DNA of 33,810 nt, taken from a bacterium. Its GTDB lineage: Bacteria > 4484-113 > JAGGVC01. The position numbers and the translations under genes were made by a program. Positions 7,798 to 14,415 of the stretch are shown in pieces (within the stretch, counting starts at the first letter, position 1; every line of letters begins with the position of its first letter). The stretch is from positions 1 to 33,810 of the forward strand of contig JABRWB010000095.1 of assembly GCA_039961635.1 (NCBI GenBank), written 5' to 3'. The notes under the pieces are model-generated. The model saw only the letters and a program-made list of their open reading frames with translations. It was not told the origin of the DNA and did no database searches.

Positions 7798-9264
7798 TTA
7801 TTCCTCCTCCACCGTGATGTTGCCGGTGCCCGCGGTCAGCTTTGCGGTCACTTCCCCGTCCCCCCAGGATAGGCTCGCCCCAATACCTTTGCTGACTGGA
7901 TGTGCGTTTGCGGCGTCAAGCGATATTTTTCCCGCGTTCGTCTCGGCGGTAATGGATAGCTTGTCCAGACGCGAGGCGCCGAGCGCGAGATTTCCGGTTG
8001 TCACCTTTGCGGTGAGCGATTCAAGGTCGCCCGCGTCGGTGCCGCGCACTGTTAAATTCCCGACGCCGCATGCCAGCTCGACTTCTCCCTTCACGCGCTT
8101 AAGCGTTGCGTTTCCGTTGGCAACTCTCGCCGTTACTCCGGCTTCGATACCGTCTGCGATCAGCTCGCCGGTGCCAAGCCTGATTGTTGCCGCGCCGTCA
8201 ATGCGTGAAATCGTCACGTTCCCTGCGGCGACGCTGCAAGTAAAATCTCCCGTAACTCCGGTGCAATCAAGGTTGCCTGCTCCGATTGACACTTCGGCGT
8301 CGCCGTCTATTTCATCCAGTATAACGTTTCCTGTCGCGGCGATTTTGATGTCGCCCTCGAAGCCGTAAACCGATGTGTCACCCGCGGTGATTGTTACTTC
8401 GGCATCGCCGTCGATGTTTTCGAGTTCAATACGGCCGACAAAAACGGTTGCAGTCAAAGGCCCGTTCAAATTGGACGCGAACATCGCGCCCCGAGGTAGC
8501 TCAAAATCAAAGTCGCCGTCGAGGTCTGAAGCAGAAATATCGTTGTAGCTGCCCCGCAGAACGACCGCGACGCCTTTGGGAACCGTTATCCTGCCTCGCG
8601 CACCGGCGTATGCGGAAATGTCTCTGTTTTCAAGATCGCGATCGCCTATTTTCAGAACAAGCGTCGAATCCGTGATTTTTTTACTTATTTTGAAGTTTGC
8701 CGCAAATTCCTCGAATTCCCCGTCGCTTCCCTGCTCTGCGAACAGCTCGACATCCGCCGACAGCTCCCCGCCCGAAACGAACTCGAACGTGCCCGGCCAA
8801 AGCCGGAATTCGACCGTTGTGGCCCCTTCCAAATCGAACGTTTCAATACCTAGTTTCTTCGAATGCATGGGAAACTCCGGGCTCAAGTTTTTCAGCTTGG
8901 AGCTTCCCGCGATGTCCGAAAGCTCCGTATCGCGCGTCGCCCCGAGCTTAGCGATGTCAACGCCGGAGGACGAAATCGAGTCCGCCATCTCTTCGCCAAG
9001 ACCGTGCATTTGGCGGGCCAGCTCTTCCATGGCGCGCGAGAATTCCGATGCCCCTTCTGCGATTCCCTTGCCGCTTTGCGCGAACTCTCTTCCGATTTCT
9101 CGGCCGGCCTCGCCCAGCCTTCGGCCGGTTTCGCCAATCTGGTGGCCGATGTCCGGATTCCTCCTCTTGAAGAAGAAATCAGGATGATTGTCGAAAACGG
9201 TACGGTTGATGAAAAGCCCCAAAAAGAGCCAGATCAACAGAAATAATATTTCGCGCATCTTCAT
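7798..9264 (-). CDS. DUF4097-type beta-repeat protein with N-terminal membrane anchor
   Basis: A 488-residue protein. Residues 4-20 form one membrane segment (ILFLLIWLFLGLFI). Residues 35-100 are charged and probably helical, a stalk region with repeated G-x-x-I/L-G-E and A-x-E-x-x-R. From about 140 to the end, some 10-12 beta repeats of roughly 20 residues follow, each with I-x-G-D/A-x-x-x-x-x-x-x-G-x-x-x-x-x, for example LDEIDGDAEVSIGAGNLDC. This pattern is seen in DUF4097 and Toastrack proteins and predicts a long extracytoplasmic beta structure. The start codon overlaps the stop of the B-box gene (ATGA). It is probably the main envelope-side element of the stress module. Confidence 0.8.
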   Translation of the reverse strand: MKMREILFLLIWLFLGLFINRTVFDNHPDFFFKRRNPDIGHQIGETGRRLGEAGREIGREFAQSGKGIAEGASEFSRAMEELARQMHGLGEEMADSISSSGVDIAKLGATRDTELSDIAGSSKLKNLSPEFPMHSKKLGIETFDLEGATTVEFRLWPGTFEFVSGGELSADVELFAEQGSDGEFEEFAANFKISKKITDSTLVLKIGDRDLENRDISAYAGARGRITVPKGVAVVLRGSYNDISASDLDGDFDFELPRGAMFASNLNGPLTATVFVGRIELENIDGDAEVTITAGDTSVYGFEGDIKIAATGNVILDEIDGDAEVSIGAGNLDCTGVTGDFTCSVAAGNVTISRIDGAATIRLGTGELIADGIEAGVTARVANGNATLKRVKGEVELACGVGNLTVRGTDAGDLESLTAKVTTGNLALGASRLDKLSITAETNAGKISLDAANAHPVSKGIGASLSWGDGEVTAKLTAGTGNITVEEE

Positions 9265-9824
9265 TTGCCTTTTTCTCCGTCAGCCGGATTTCCGCCGGGA
9301 GCCGCGGCCTTGCGCCCGCCGTTGTCCGACGAAACAAGAATCACTCCAAAGATCACCAGGATCGCGGGGACGATCCATTCAAGCCTCAGCACTCCCTTGA
9401 GCGGACCGGGCAGAAGCCCCACGCCGAAAAGGATCAGCAGCAAACCGGCATAAAGCCTTCCCGAAGAGTACGAAAGCCCAAGGTCATCCTCGGTCAAGAG
9501 CCGCTTGAATCCATCCCATGCTCCGAACGCATAAACAACCAAGCCGACGGCGAACAATTCCTGGCTCATCGCGTAAACGAACAAAATGAATATCGCCGCC
9601 GCCTTGAGAAACTCACCGCGAACAAGCTGGCCGAATCCTGGAATGATCAGTGAAAGGATTCCCGAAGCAGGGCTTATCTCTTTCGAGCGCGATTCCCGCT
9701 CAGCCTTGCACCTGCGGCAGATGCCTCCCGTTCCCGCTTCGGCGATGCATGTCACACAAAGCGGTTTGCCGCAAACGGAGCATTCGCCCGCGGCCTCAGT
9801 TTCAAGATGGTAAAAGCACTTCAC
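9261..9824 (-). CDS. B-box zinc-finger membrane protein
   Basis: A 187-residue protein. The first 40 residues are a B-box-like zinc finger: C3-x2-H6, C15-x2-C18, C23-x2-C26 and C36-x2-C39, with the signature CSVCGKPLCVTC. After a charged linker come about four membrane segments, from SGILSLIIPGFGQLVRGEF to RLEWIVPAILVIFGVILV; the P-G-x-G-Q motif is common in small membrane proteins of the TM2 type. The C-terminal tail is hydrophilic. The function is unknown; its place between the anti-sigma factor and the DUF4097 protein suggests a part in signal relay. It overlaps both neighbours by ATGA. Confidence 0.85.
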   Translation of the reverse strand: MKCFYHLETEAAGECSVCGKPLCVTCIAEAGTGGICRRCKAERESRSKEISPASGILSLIIPGFGQLVRGEFLKAAAIFILFVYAMSQELFAVGLVVYAFGAWDGFKRLLTEDDLGLSYSSGRLYAGLLLILFGVGLLPGPLKGVLRLEWIVPAILVIFGVILVSSDNGGRKAAAPGGNPADGEKGK

Positions 9825-10384
9825 GCAAGCCCCTCCGTCGCCGGAACCAGAGAAGTTTCGGCCTGGCTGGATTCGTCTGAACTTTCTTCGTTATTCCGTG
9901 GCTCGCCCAGCAGCGCACGCGACAGCCCCGAGATCGCTTCCTTGCCTTTCGCAATCGCGTTCGAGAAAAAGTCGGCGGAATCGCGGTACTCGTTCCCTAT
10001 GTATTTCGCACTTGCGCCTGCATAGTCCCTCAAAACGTTGCCTGCGGGAGTGGCCGAAATCAAGCCGAACGAAACCGCAAGCAGAAAAATGCTGCCCGCC
10101 GCCGCATAGCGCCAGTCGGGAATGAACCGCTCGGCGAGCCGTTCGAACATGGTCTTTTTTCTGGCCTGCTCGACGATAACGGCGAAAATCCTGTTTTCGA
10201 GAGCGATGTCGCGGTCGGAAGTCTCGGATTTAGACGCTATCGCGCCGATGGCCCGGACTTCTTCAAAGTAGCGCGTGCAGTCCGCGCACCTTTTGAGGTG
10301 CATGCTGACCATACGCATCCCGTCAATTTCCAGAGCGTCGTCGGAATACGCACTCACAAGCCTTCTGATTTCGGAGCATTTCAT
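9821..10384 (-). CDS. Membrane-bound zinc anti-sigma factor (zf-HC2)
   Basis: A 187-residue protein. The N terminus carries the zinc anti-sigma motif H-x3-C-x2-C (MHLKRCADC) preceded by MKCSEIRRLVSAYSDDAL. A single membrane segment (AAAGSIFLLAVSFGLISA) lies at about residues 94-111, and the remaining 75 residues would be outside the cytoplasm. This is the standard layout of an anti-sigma factor that holds an ECF sigma factor at the membrane and releases it on envelope stress. It follows the ECF sigma gene with an 18-base gap and is coupled to the next gene by ATGA. Confidence 0.92.
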   Translation of the reverse strand: MKCSEIRRLVSAYSDDALEIDGMRMVSMHLKRCADCTRYFEEVRAIGAIASKSETSDRDIALENRIFAVIVEQARKKTMFERLAERFIPDWRYAAAGSIFLLAVSFGLISATPAGNVLRDYAGASAKYIGNEYRDSADFFSNAIAKGKEAISGLSRALLGEPRNNEESSDESSQAETSLVPATEGLA

Positions 10385-10402
10385 ATCGTTTCACCTTCGC
10401 GG

Positions 10403-10978
10403 CTAATCGGATGCAAGACTCAACAAGTCGCCGCCGGGCACCAGCCCCTTGACGATTTCAATCCACTTCTCCCTGGCGCGGGCCAGACGGCTTCGGACGG
10501 TCCCGACCGGGATTCCCGCGGCGCGGGCGATCTCGTCATATTCCATGTCTTGGAACTCGCGGAGGATGAGGATTTCACGCAGCTTCGGCGGAAGCTTTTT
10601 CAGCGCGGCCTGGACTATTTCGGAGCGTTCCCGCCCCTTCATTTCGGCCTCGTGTTCGCCCGCTTCCCCGAGCGAATATTCCACGTCCTCGAGGTCGGTT
10701 CCGATGTGCTTCTTGTTCCTGTTCCAGGATTGGCGGCATTCGTTCACGACGATCGATGCCATCCACGAGTAGGCCTTCGAAGCGTCTCGGAGGGAGCCGA
10801 TGTTGCGCCAGACTTTGATATACGCTTCCTGAAGCGCATCTTCCGCCAGCGTTTCGCTCGACAAATAACGCCGGGCGAGACCCATTAGCGGCGTCGTGGT
10901 GAGCTTGATAAGCTCGCGCCATGCCCGCTCGTCCCTGTCCGCACAGGCTAGAACCAGACTGGTTGGAATCTGAACCAT
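10403..10978 (-). CDS. ECF (sigma-E type) RNA polymerase sigma factor
   Basis: A 191-residue group-4 sigma factor. Region 2 is seen in ARRYLSSETLAEDALQEAYI and KVWRNIGSLRD, then W-M-A-S-I-V-V-N-E-C-R. Region 4 is seen in LPPKLREILILREFQDMEYD and EIARAAGIPVGTVRSRLARA, a helix-turn-helix for the -35 element. The start is ATG 10978 (MVQIPTS); the open frame extends another 34 codons upstream, but that stretch is Arg/Gly-rich and not conserved in type. It heads the eight-gene operon that runs to 5086. No ECF-type GGAAC promoter was clearly seen in 10979-11187, so autoregulation remains open. Confidence 0.93.
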   Translation of the reverse strand: MVQIPTSLVLACADRDERAWRELIKLTTTPLMGLARRYLSSETLAEDALQEAYIKVWRNIGSLRDASKAYSWMASIVVNECRQSWNRNKKHIGTDLEDVEYSLGEAGEHEAEMKGRERSEIVQAALKKLPPKLREILILREFQDMEYDEIARAAGIPVGTVRSRLARAREKWIEIVKGLVPGGDLLSLASD

Positions 10979-11187
10979 CCGCCAAAAGGCCCATGCCCGG
11001 CGAGTCCGGGAGGAGCCCCCTTCAACTCTATCCCCAAAATCACCGGTGCGAAAGCCCTGGGGCGGCCTTGCACCTTTCAAGTTGCGCGGAGGACTTGCGC
11101 CTCCATGGTCTTTGATGGGGAGGGATGGGGCAAAAGTTCCATTTACGGCTGCCTTGCCAAAAAAGTCCGCCGTTTATTGTCGCGGCC
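10979..11187. other. Intergenic region upstream of the ECF sigma gene
   Basis: This 209-base stretch lies between the permease stop and the ECF sigma start, both on the minus strand. It should hold the operon promoter. A T6 run on the minus strand near 11160, after a poor 4-bp stem, may end the permease transcript. I see no convincing -35/-10 pair and no small gene with a ribosome-binding site. Confidence 0.4.
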
Positions 11188-12297
11188 TTATTCCGCGGCG
11201 GCGGCGGCTTCCTCCGCGCCGCCGTTCTTGCCGAGATATATCTCGACGATTACCTTGAGCACCGCAGTGATTGGGAGCGCCAGCAGCATCCCGACTATTC
11301 CGGCGACATGCGCGCCTATCATCATCGCGATTATCACGGTCAGCGGGTGCAGCTTCATCGAATGTCCCATAATCCTTGGAGCGATGAAGTAGTCATCGAG
11401 GACGCGGATCACCGCGAGGAGAACCACTACTTTCAGCGCCAGCCAGGGGCTTTCCGAAAGCCCCAGCACGACGGCCGGGATAAATCCGATAATCGGACCG
11501 ACTATCGGAATGAGACCGGTCAAACCGACGAAAGCGCCCAAAAAAAGCGGATACTTGACGCCGAGAATCGCAAGTCCCAGCGCCGCGAGCATTCCGTAAA
11601 CCAGGCAGAGCAGGATTTGGCCGCGCACGTAACCGCCAAGCGAGATGTTAATCTTGTCCAGCGCTTCGGACACAATCGGCCGGACATCGGCTCCGACGAG
11701 TTTTAGAGCGCTTTGCCTGAAAATACGAGAGTCTTTCAGAAAATAATACGCCGAAATAGGCACGATGATTAGCCCGAACAGGAAACCGCCGACCGAGTTG
11801 ACAAAGCCCACGCCGCGTGTGAAAACTTGGCCGACTACCTGGGGCAAGTTTCCTTCGAGGTATTTGAATACTTGGTCTATCCAGCCTTGCAACGACCACG
11901 TTCCCGTTTGTCCGGTGCCGAATCGAGTAAGGATTTCGTTGATGAAGACCTCTATTTTGCCCAGCGTTTCGGGAAGACTTGCGATGAAAAGAGTGAATTC
12001 CGCGGAAAGCGTCGGGATCAACAGCAAGCCCAGCCCGAGCAATCCGAGCAGGAACAGGAATAGAACGGCCAGGATAGACATCTGCCTGCCCATTTTCGTC
12101 CTGGAGCGGATGAAATCGGTAGGGGCGGCGGCGAGATAGGCAAGAAGCACGGCAAACGTGAGATAAATAAAAAGGTGGCGGATGAAGTAAACGAACGCGA
12201 AAAACAGGATTACCGAGACGACGATCATCAGCCGGCGGGCGAAAATCGCCTCCGACTTGCGCTTGACATCAATTTCGGACGTTTCCTTCCTTTCCAT
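11188..12297 (-). CDS. AI-2E family transporter (PerM/YhhT-type permease)
   Basis: A 369-residue membrane protein with about eight transmembrane segments. The C-terminal half carries the family signature: G-L-T-G-L-I-P-I-V-G-P-I-I-G-F-I-P-A-V-V-L, then V-L-D-D-Y-F-I-A-P-R-I-M-G and L-H-P-L-T-V-I-I-A-M-M-I-G. The family includes the AI-2 exporter TqsA and sodium/proton antiporters, so the substrate is open. I favour ATG 12297, with GGAGGA at a good distance, over the adjacent ATG 12300. It lies between the sigB-like gene (90 bases upstream) and the ECF operon, on the same strand. Confidence 0.92.
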   Translation of the reverse strand: MERKETSEIDVKRKSEAIFARRLMIVVSVILFFAFVYFIRHLFIYLTFAVLLAYLAAAPTDFIRSRTKMGRQMSILAVLFLFLLGLLGLGLLLIPTLSAEFTLFIASLPETLGKIEVFINEILTRFGTGQTGTWSLQGWIDQVFKYLEGNLPQVVGQVFTRGVGFVNSVGGFLFGLIIVPISAYYFLKDSRIFRQSALKLVGADVRPIVSEALDKINISLGGYVRGQILLCLVYGMLAALGLAILGVKYPLFLGAFVGLTGLIPIVGPIIGFIPAVVLGLSESPWLALKVVVLLAVIRVLDDYFIAPRIMGHSMKLHPLTVIIAMMIGAHVAGIVGMLLALPITAVLKVIVEIYLGKNGGAEEAAAAAE

Positions 12298-12387
12298 CAT
12301 TCCTCCGGCCAGTAAAGGCCGCATGTTGGATTGACCGGCGGCGGTTTTGGTTCCATCGCGGGCGCCAATCGTGCTTCCGCAAACCGA

Positions 12388-13152
12388 TCAAAATTCGAAA
12401 TCCTCCTCGCTGGCCATCGTTCTGAGCTTGGCAAGCGCGGTGCGCTGGATTCGCGAAATACACATTTGGCTGGTGTCCAGTTTATCCGCCACTTCCTTTT
12501 GAGTCAGGCCGTCGAAGAACCGCAACCTTATCACTTCGGATTCGATTTTGGTCAGCCGGCCAAGTACGAATTTCCAAGCGAGCTGTCTGTCAAGCTCGGA
12601 AGTGTCTTTGAGAGGCACCTTTTCGCTCGAAACGAACTGGCCGTACTCCTCGTCGCCGAAGTTGTCGTAAAACGACTTCGGATTGTAAGCGCTGCCCAAT
12701 TCCATCGCCTCGATCACTTCTTCGTCGGTGAGCCCGGTCGCGGCGGAAATGTCCTTGACGGACGGCTCCTGCCCCAGCTTGGCCGCGAGCAGAGATTGCG
12801 CCGTGAAAACGCGGTGACTAAGCTCTTTGAGCCTGCGGGGGACGTTGACAGCCCAGCGTTTGTCCCTGTAATGGCGCTGAATTTCGCCTCGAATCGTAGG
12901 AAAGGCGAATGTGGAAAAGCGGTTGCCCGTTTCTGGATCGTACCGGCGGATCGCGAGCAGAAGCCCGGTTAAGCCCACCTGCCGTATGTCTTCAAAGTCG
13001 GCGGGGGAAATGTTGAAGGTCTTCATAATGCTGTAAACGAGCTTTTCAAATCGCTTGACCAGCGCCGCCTCAATTTCCGGCGAAGGATGCGACTTGTACT
13101 CGCGGAAAAGTTCGAGTTCTTCGCTCTCTATCTCGGTCGGTTCGCTTGCCAT
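12388..13152 (-). CDS. SigB/SigF-family RNA polymerase sigma factor
   Basis: A 254-residue group-3 sigma factor of the SigB/SigF/SigG kind. Region 2 is FEDIRQVGLTGLLLAIRRYD followed by F-S-T-F-A-F-P-T-I-R-G-E-I-Q-R-H-Y-R-D, region 3 starts V-N-V-P-R-R-L-K-E-L, and region 4 is VIRLRFFDGLTQKEVADKLD then T-S-Q-M-C-I-S-R-I-Q-R. These features fit general stress or development sigma factors held by an RsbW-type protein, and such a gene lies just upstream. The two are separated by 116 bases with a probable terminator, so sigB may also have its own promoter; TAGAAT at 13189-13194 (minus) is a candidate -10. The ribosome-binding site is weak. Confidence 0.93.
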   Translation of the reverse strand: MASEPTEIESEELELFREYKSHPSPEIEAALVKRFEKLVYSIMKTFNISPADFEDIRQVGLTGLLLAIRRYDPETGNRFSTFAFPTIRGEIQRHYRDKRWAVNVPRRLKELSHRVFTAQSLLAAKLGQEPSVKDISAATGLTDEEVIEAMELGSAYNPKSFYDNFGDEEYGQFVSSEKVPLKDTSELDRQLAWKFVLGRLTKIESEVIRLRFFDGLTQKEVADKLDTSQMCISRIQRTALAKLRTMASEEDFEF

Positions 13153-13223
13153 AAGGCCTGTTAAATCCCGCGCGGGGCAGGGACGCCTATTCTACCAATT
13201 CCGGAAATGCGCTTGGAACGCGC

Positions 13224-13246
13224 AAAAGGGCCGGAAGACCCGGCCC
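13224..13246 (-). terminator. Weak intrinsic terminator between the RsbW-like and sigB-like genes
   Basis: On the minus strand GGGCCGG, loop GTCTT, CCGGCCC is a perfect 7-bp stem followed by TTTT. The short T-run suggests partial termination, which would lower sigma factor output relative to its antagonist. Confidence 0.6.
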
Positions 13247-13268
13247 GGGTATCTCGGTTGGATAGCGG

Positions 13269-13694
13269 CTAGGATTCGCCCCGGTAGCCGCCCGGCGTGT
13301 CGAATTTGCGCGGAAACGAAATGCCAAGCTCGATGTTCTGCTCGCCGGCGACGTTGACGATTTCCACGCCGGTGCCTTTCTCCCGAAGGAGCATCAAAAC
13401 GGGGCTTTGGGTGACCTTGCGAAGGGTACGGCTGGGGTCGGTGAGGGTGACCACCGCCCGGTCCGCGTCCACCTTCCACCTGACGCTGACTTGTCCTGCG
13501 GCGTCCCTGGCCCTTGCGACGATGTCGAGGAAAGCCTCCGAAACGGTAAGCTTGAGATCCTCGATCTCGCCCGTGGTCATGTCCCAAAGGTTGCCGATCC
13601 CCGCCACGAACAGGCGAAGCACGCTTGCGTACTCCTCCGCGGCGGGAAGCTTTATGTCAATTACGTGTTTCGAAAAGGCCTCAGTTTTGATCAT
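13269..13694 (-). CDS. RsbW/SpoIIAB-like ATP-binding anti-sigma protein, divergent
   Basis: A 141-residue GHKL-fold (HATPase) protein. The alpha-helix with the N-box reads DLKLTVSEAFLDIVARARDA. The glycine motif is E-K-G-T-G-V-E-I-V-N-V, followed by a last strand (IELGISF). In RsbW and SpoIIAB the N-box is S-E-A-x-x-N, with Asn binding magnesium; here the position is Asp. The G1 box, usually D-x-G-x-G, reads D-P-S-R-T. Kinase activity is therefore doubtful, though binding to a sigma factor may persist. It precedes the sigB-like gene on the same strand and lies behind a SigB-type promoter. The start is ATG 13694, with GGAG ten bases upstream. Confidence 0.85.
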   Translation of the reverse strand: MIKTEAFSKHVIDIKLPAAEEYASVLRLFVAGIGNLWDMTTGEIEDLKLTVSEAFLDIVARARDAAGQVSVRWKVDADRAVVTLTDPSRTLRKVTQSPVLMLLREKGTGVEIVNVAGEQNIELGISFPRKFDTPGGYRGES

Positions 13695-13757
13695 GACTAA
13701 TCAACTCCGGATAATTGCGGAAAGGCGAGGCTTAAGGCCTACCCCTCCGAGCAAGTT

Positions 13758-13783
13758 ATACCCATTCCGCAATCGCCCGAAAC
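13758..13783 (-). promoter_or_regulatory. SigB-type promoter upstream of the RsbW-like gene
   Basis: On the minus strand GTTTCG (13783-13778), 14 bases, GGGTAT (13763-13758). This matches the SigB consensus GTTTAA, 12-14 bases, GGGTAT of Bacillus, including the perfect GGGTAT. Transcription would begin near 13750, about 55 bases before the start codon. It implies positive autoregulation of the anti-sigma/sigma pair, as in the Bacillus sigB operon. Confidence 0.7.
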
Positions 13784-13837
13784 AGATAGCGGAGATTTTC
13801 AATCGCGGTTTCTTTTGGCATCTTGCTATCCACGCTC

Positions 13838-13866
13838 TTGACAAACACGGATTCCCTTGTTAAAAT
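13838..13866 (+). promoter_or_regulatory. Promoter of the 5S rRNA gene
   Basis: TTGACA (13838-13843), 17 bases, TAAAAT (13861-13866): a perfect -35 and a near-perfect -10 at ideal spacing. Transcription would begin at about 13873-13875, exactly where the mature 5S sequence begins. Confidence 0.85.
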
Positions 13867-13874
13867 ACGCGCGC

Positions 13875-13991
13875 TTTGGTGTCGATGGCGCGAGGGTCAC
13901 ACCTGGTCCCATCCCGAACCCAGCAGTTAAGCCTCGTTGCGCCGATGGTACTTGGGGGGCGACCCCCTGGGAGAGTAGGTAGTCGCCAGAG
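13875..13991 (+). rRNA. rrf: 5S ribosomal RNA
   Basis: The stretch carries the universal 5S landmarks in order: GGTGTCGATGGCG at the 5' end, the loop B/C region GGTCACACCTGGTCCCATCC, CGAACCCAGCAGTTAAGCC, GCGCCGATGGTACTTGGGGG, then a loop E/stem IV and GAGAGTAGGTAGTCGCCAGA. The 5' end (CTTTGGTG) pairs with the 3' end (CGCCAGAG). The length is about 117 bases, as expected. No 16S or 23S gene is adjacent: protein genes lie on both sides, and the RNA has its own promoter and terminator. The ends are accurate to a few bases. Confidence 0.96.
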
Positions 13992-13996
13992 CATTT

Positions 13997-14024
13997 AGCC
14001 CCGCTTTGCGGGGCTTTTTTTTTT
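13997..14024 (+). terminator. Intrinsic terminator of the 5S rRNA gene
   Basis: AGCCCCGC, loop TTT, GCGGGGCT is a perfect 8-bp GC-rich stem followed directly by ten T. It starts six bases after the end of the 5S sequence. Confidence 0.95.
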
Positions 14025-14415
14025 GCTCGATTCGCGTATCGAATGCCGGTGGAGCATCGGGATCAGCCATTCCTCCTCTTCCCATCAATTTTGCCGAGCT
14101 TAGAATGTGCGAATGTGAGAGCCCACGGAAATCGAAGCGCCACAATATTTCAAACCGGTAATCCATATCCGAAATACCATCTTGTGAAAAATCCTGTCCT
14201 TTGGCGCTTATGCCGCGAGGCCTCCAGGTCGACGCCGCCAGCTTGCTGGCTGCTCAATACAGGTGAATTCTGTCACAAACGGTATCGGGCAATGTGGGTA
14301 ATCCGGATATCAATATACTAAGTATGAGATTACCGGTTGCTTTTTGCACAAGCTGGTTTCTCACAGGCAATCCCGTCAGCCGGTTCGAGGAGGTGTCGCC
14401 CCGACGGGGACAGAA
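14025..14415. other. Intergenic control region of the respiratory operon
   Basis: About 390 bases without a convincing gene. It holds a CRP/FNR-like palindrome at 14262-14277, a TATACT box at 14314-14319, and an inverted repeat of GGTAAT (about 14297) and ATTACC (about 14329) that encloses the TATACT. Short open frames here lack coding character and ribosome-binding sites. It should contain the promoter of the operon that starts at 14416. Confidence 0.5.
14262..14277 (+). promoter_or_regulatory. Candidate CRP/FNR-family binding site
   Basis: GGTGA, six bases (ATTCTG), TCACA. It differs from the CRP palindrome TGTGA-N6-TCACA at one position only. If the TATACT at 14314 is the -10, the site is centred near -56, compatible with activation. 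No CRP/FNR gene is in the window, so the regulator is unknown. Confidence 0.4.
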
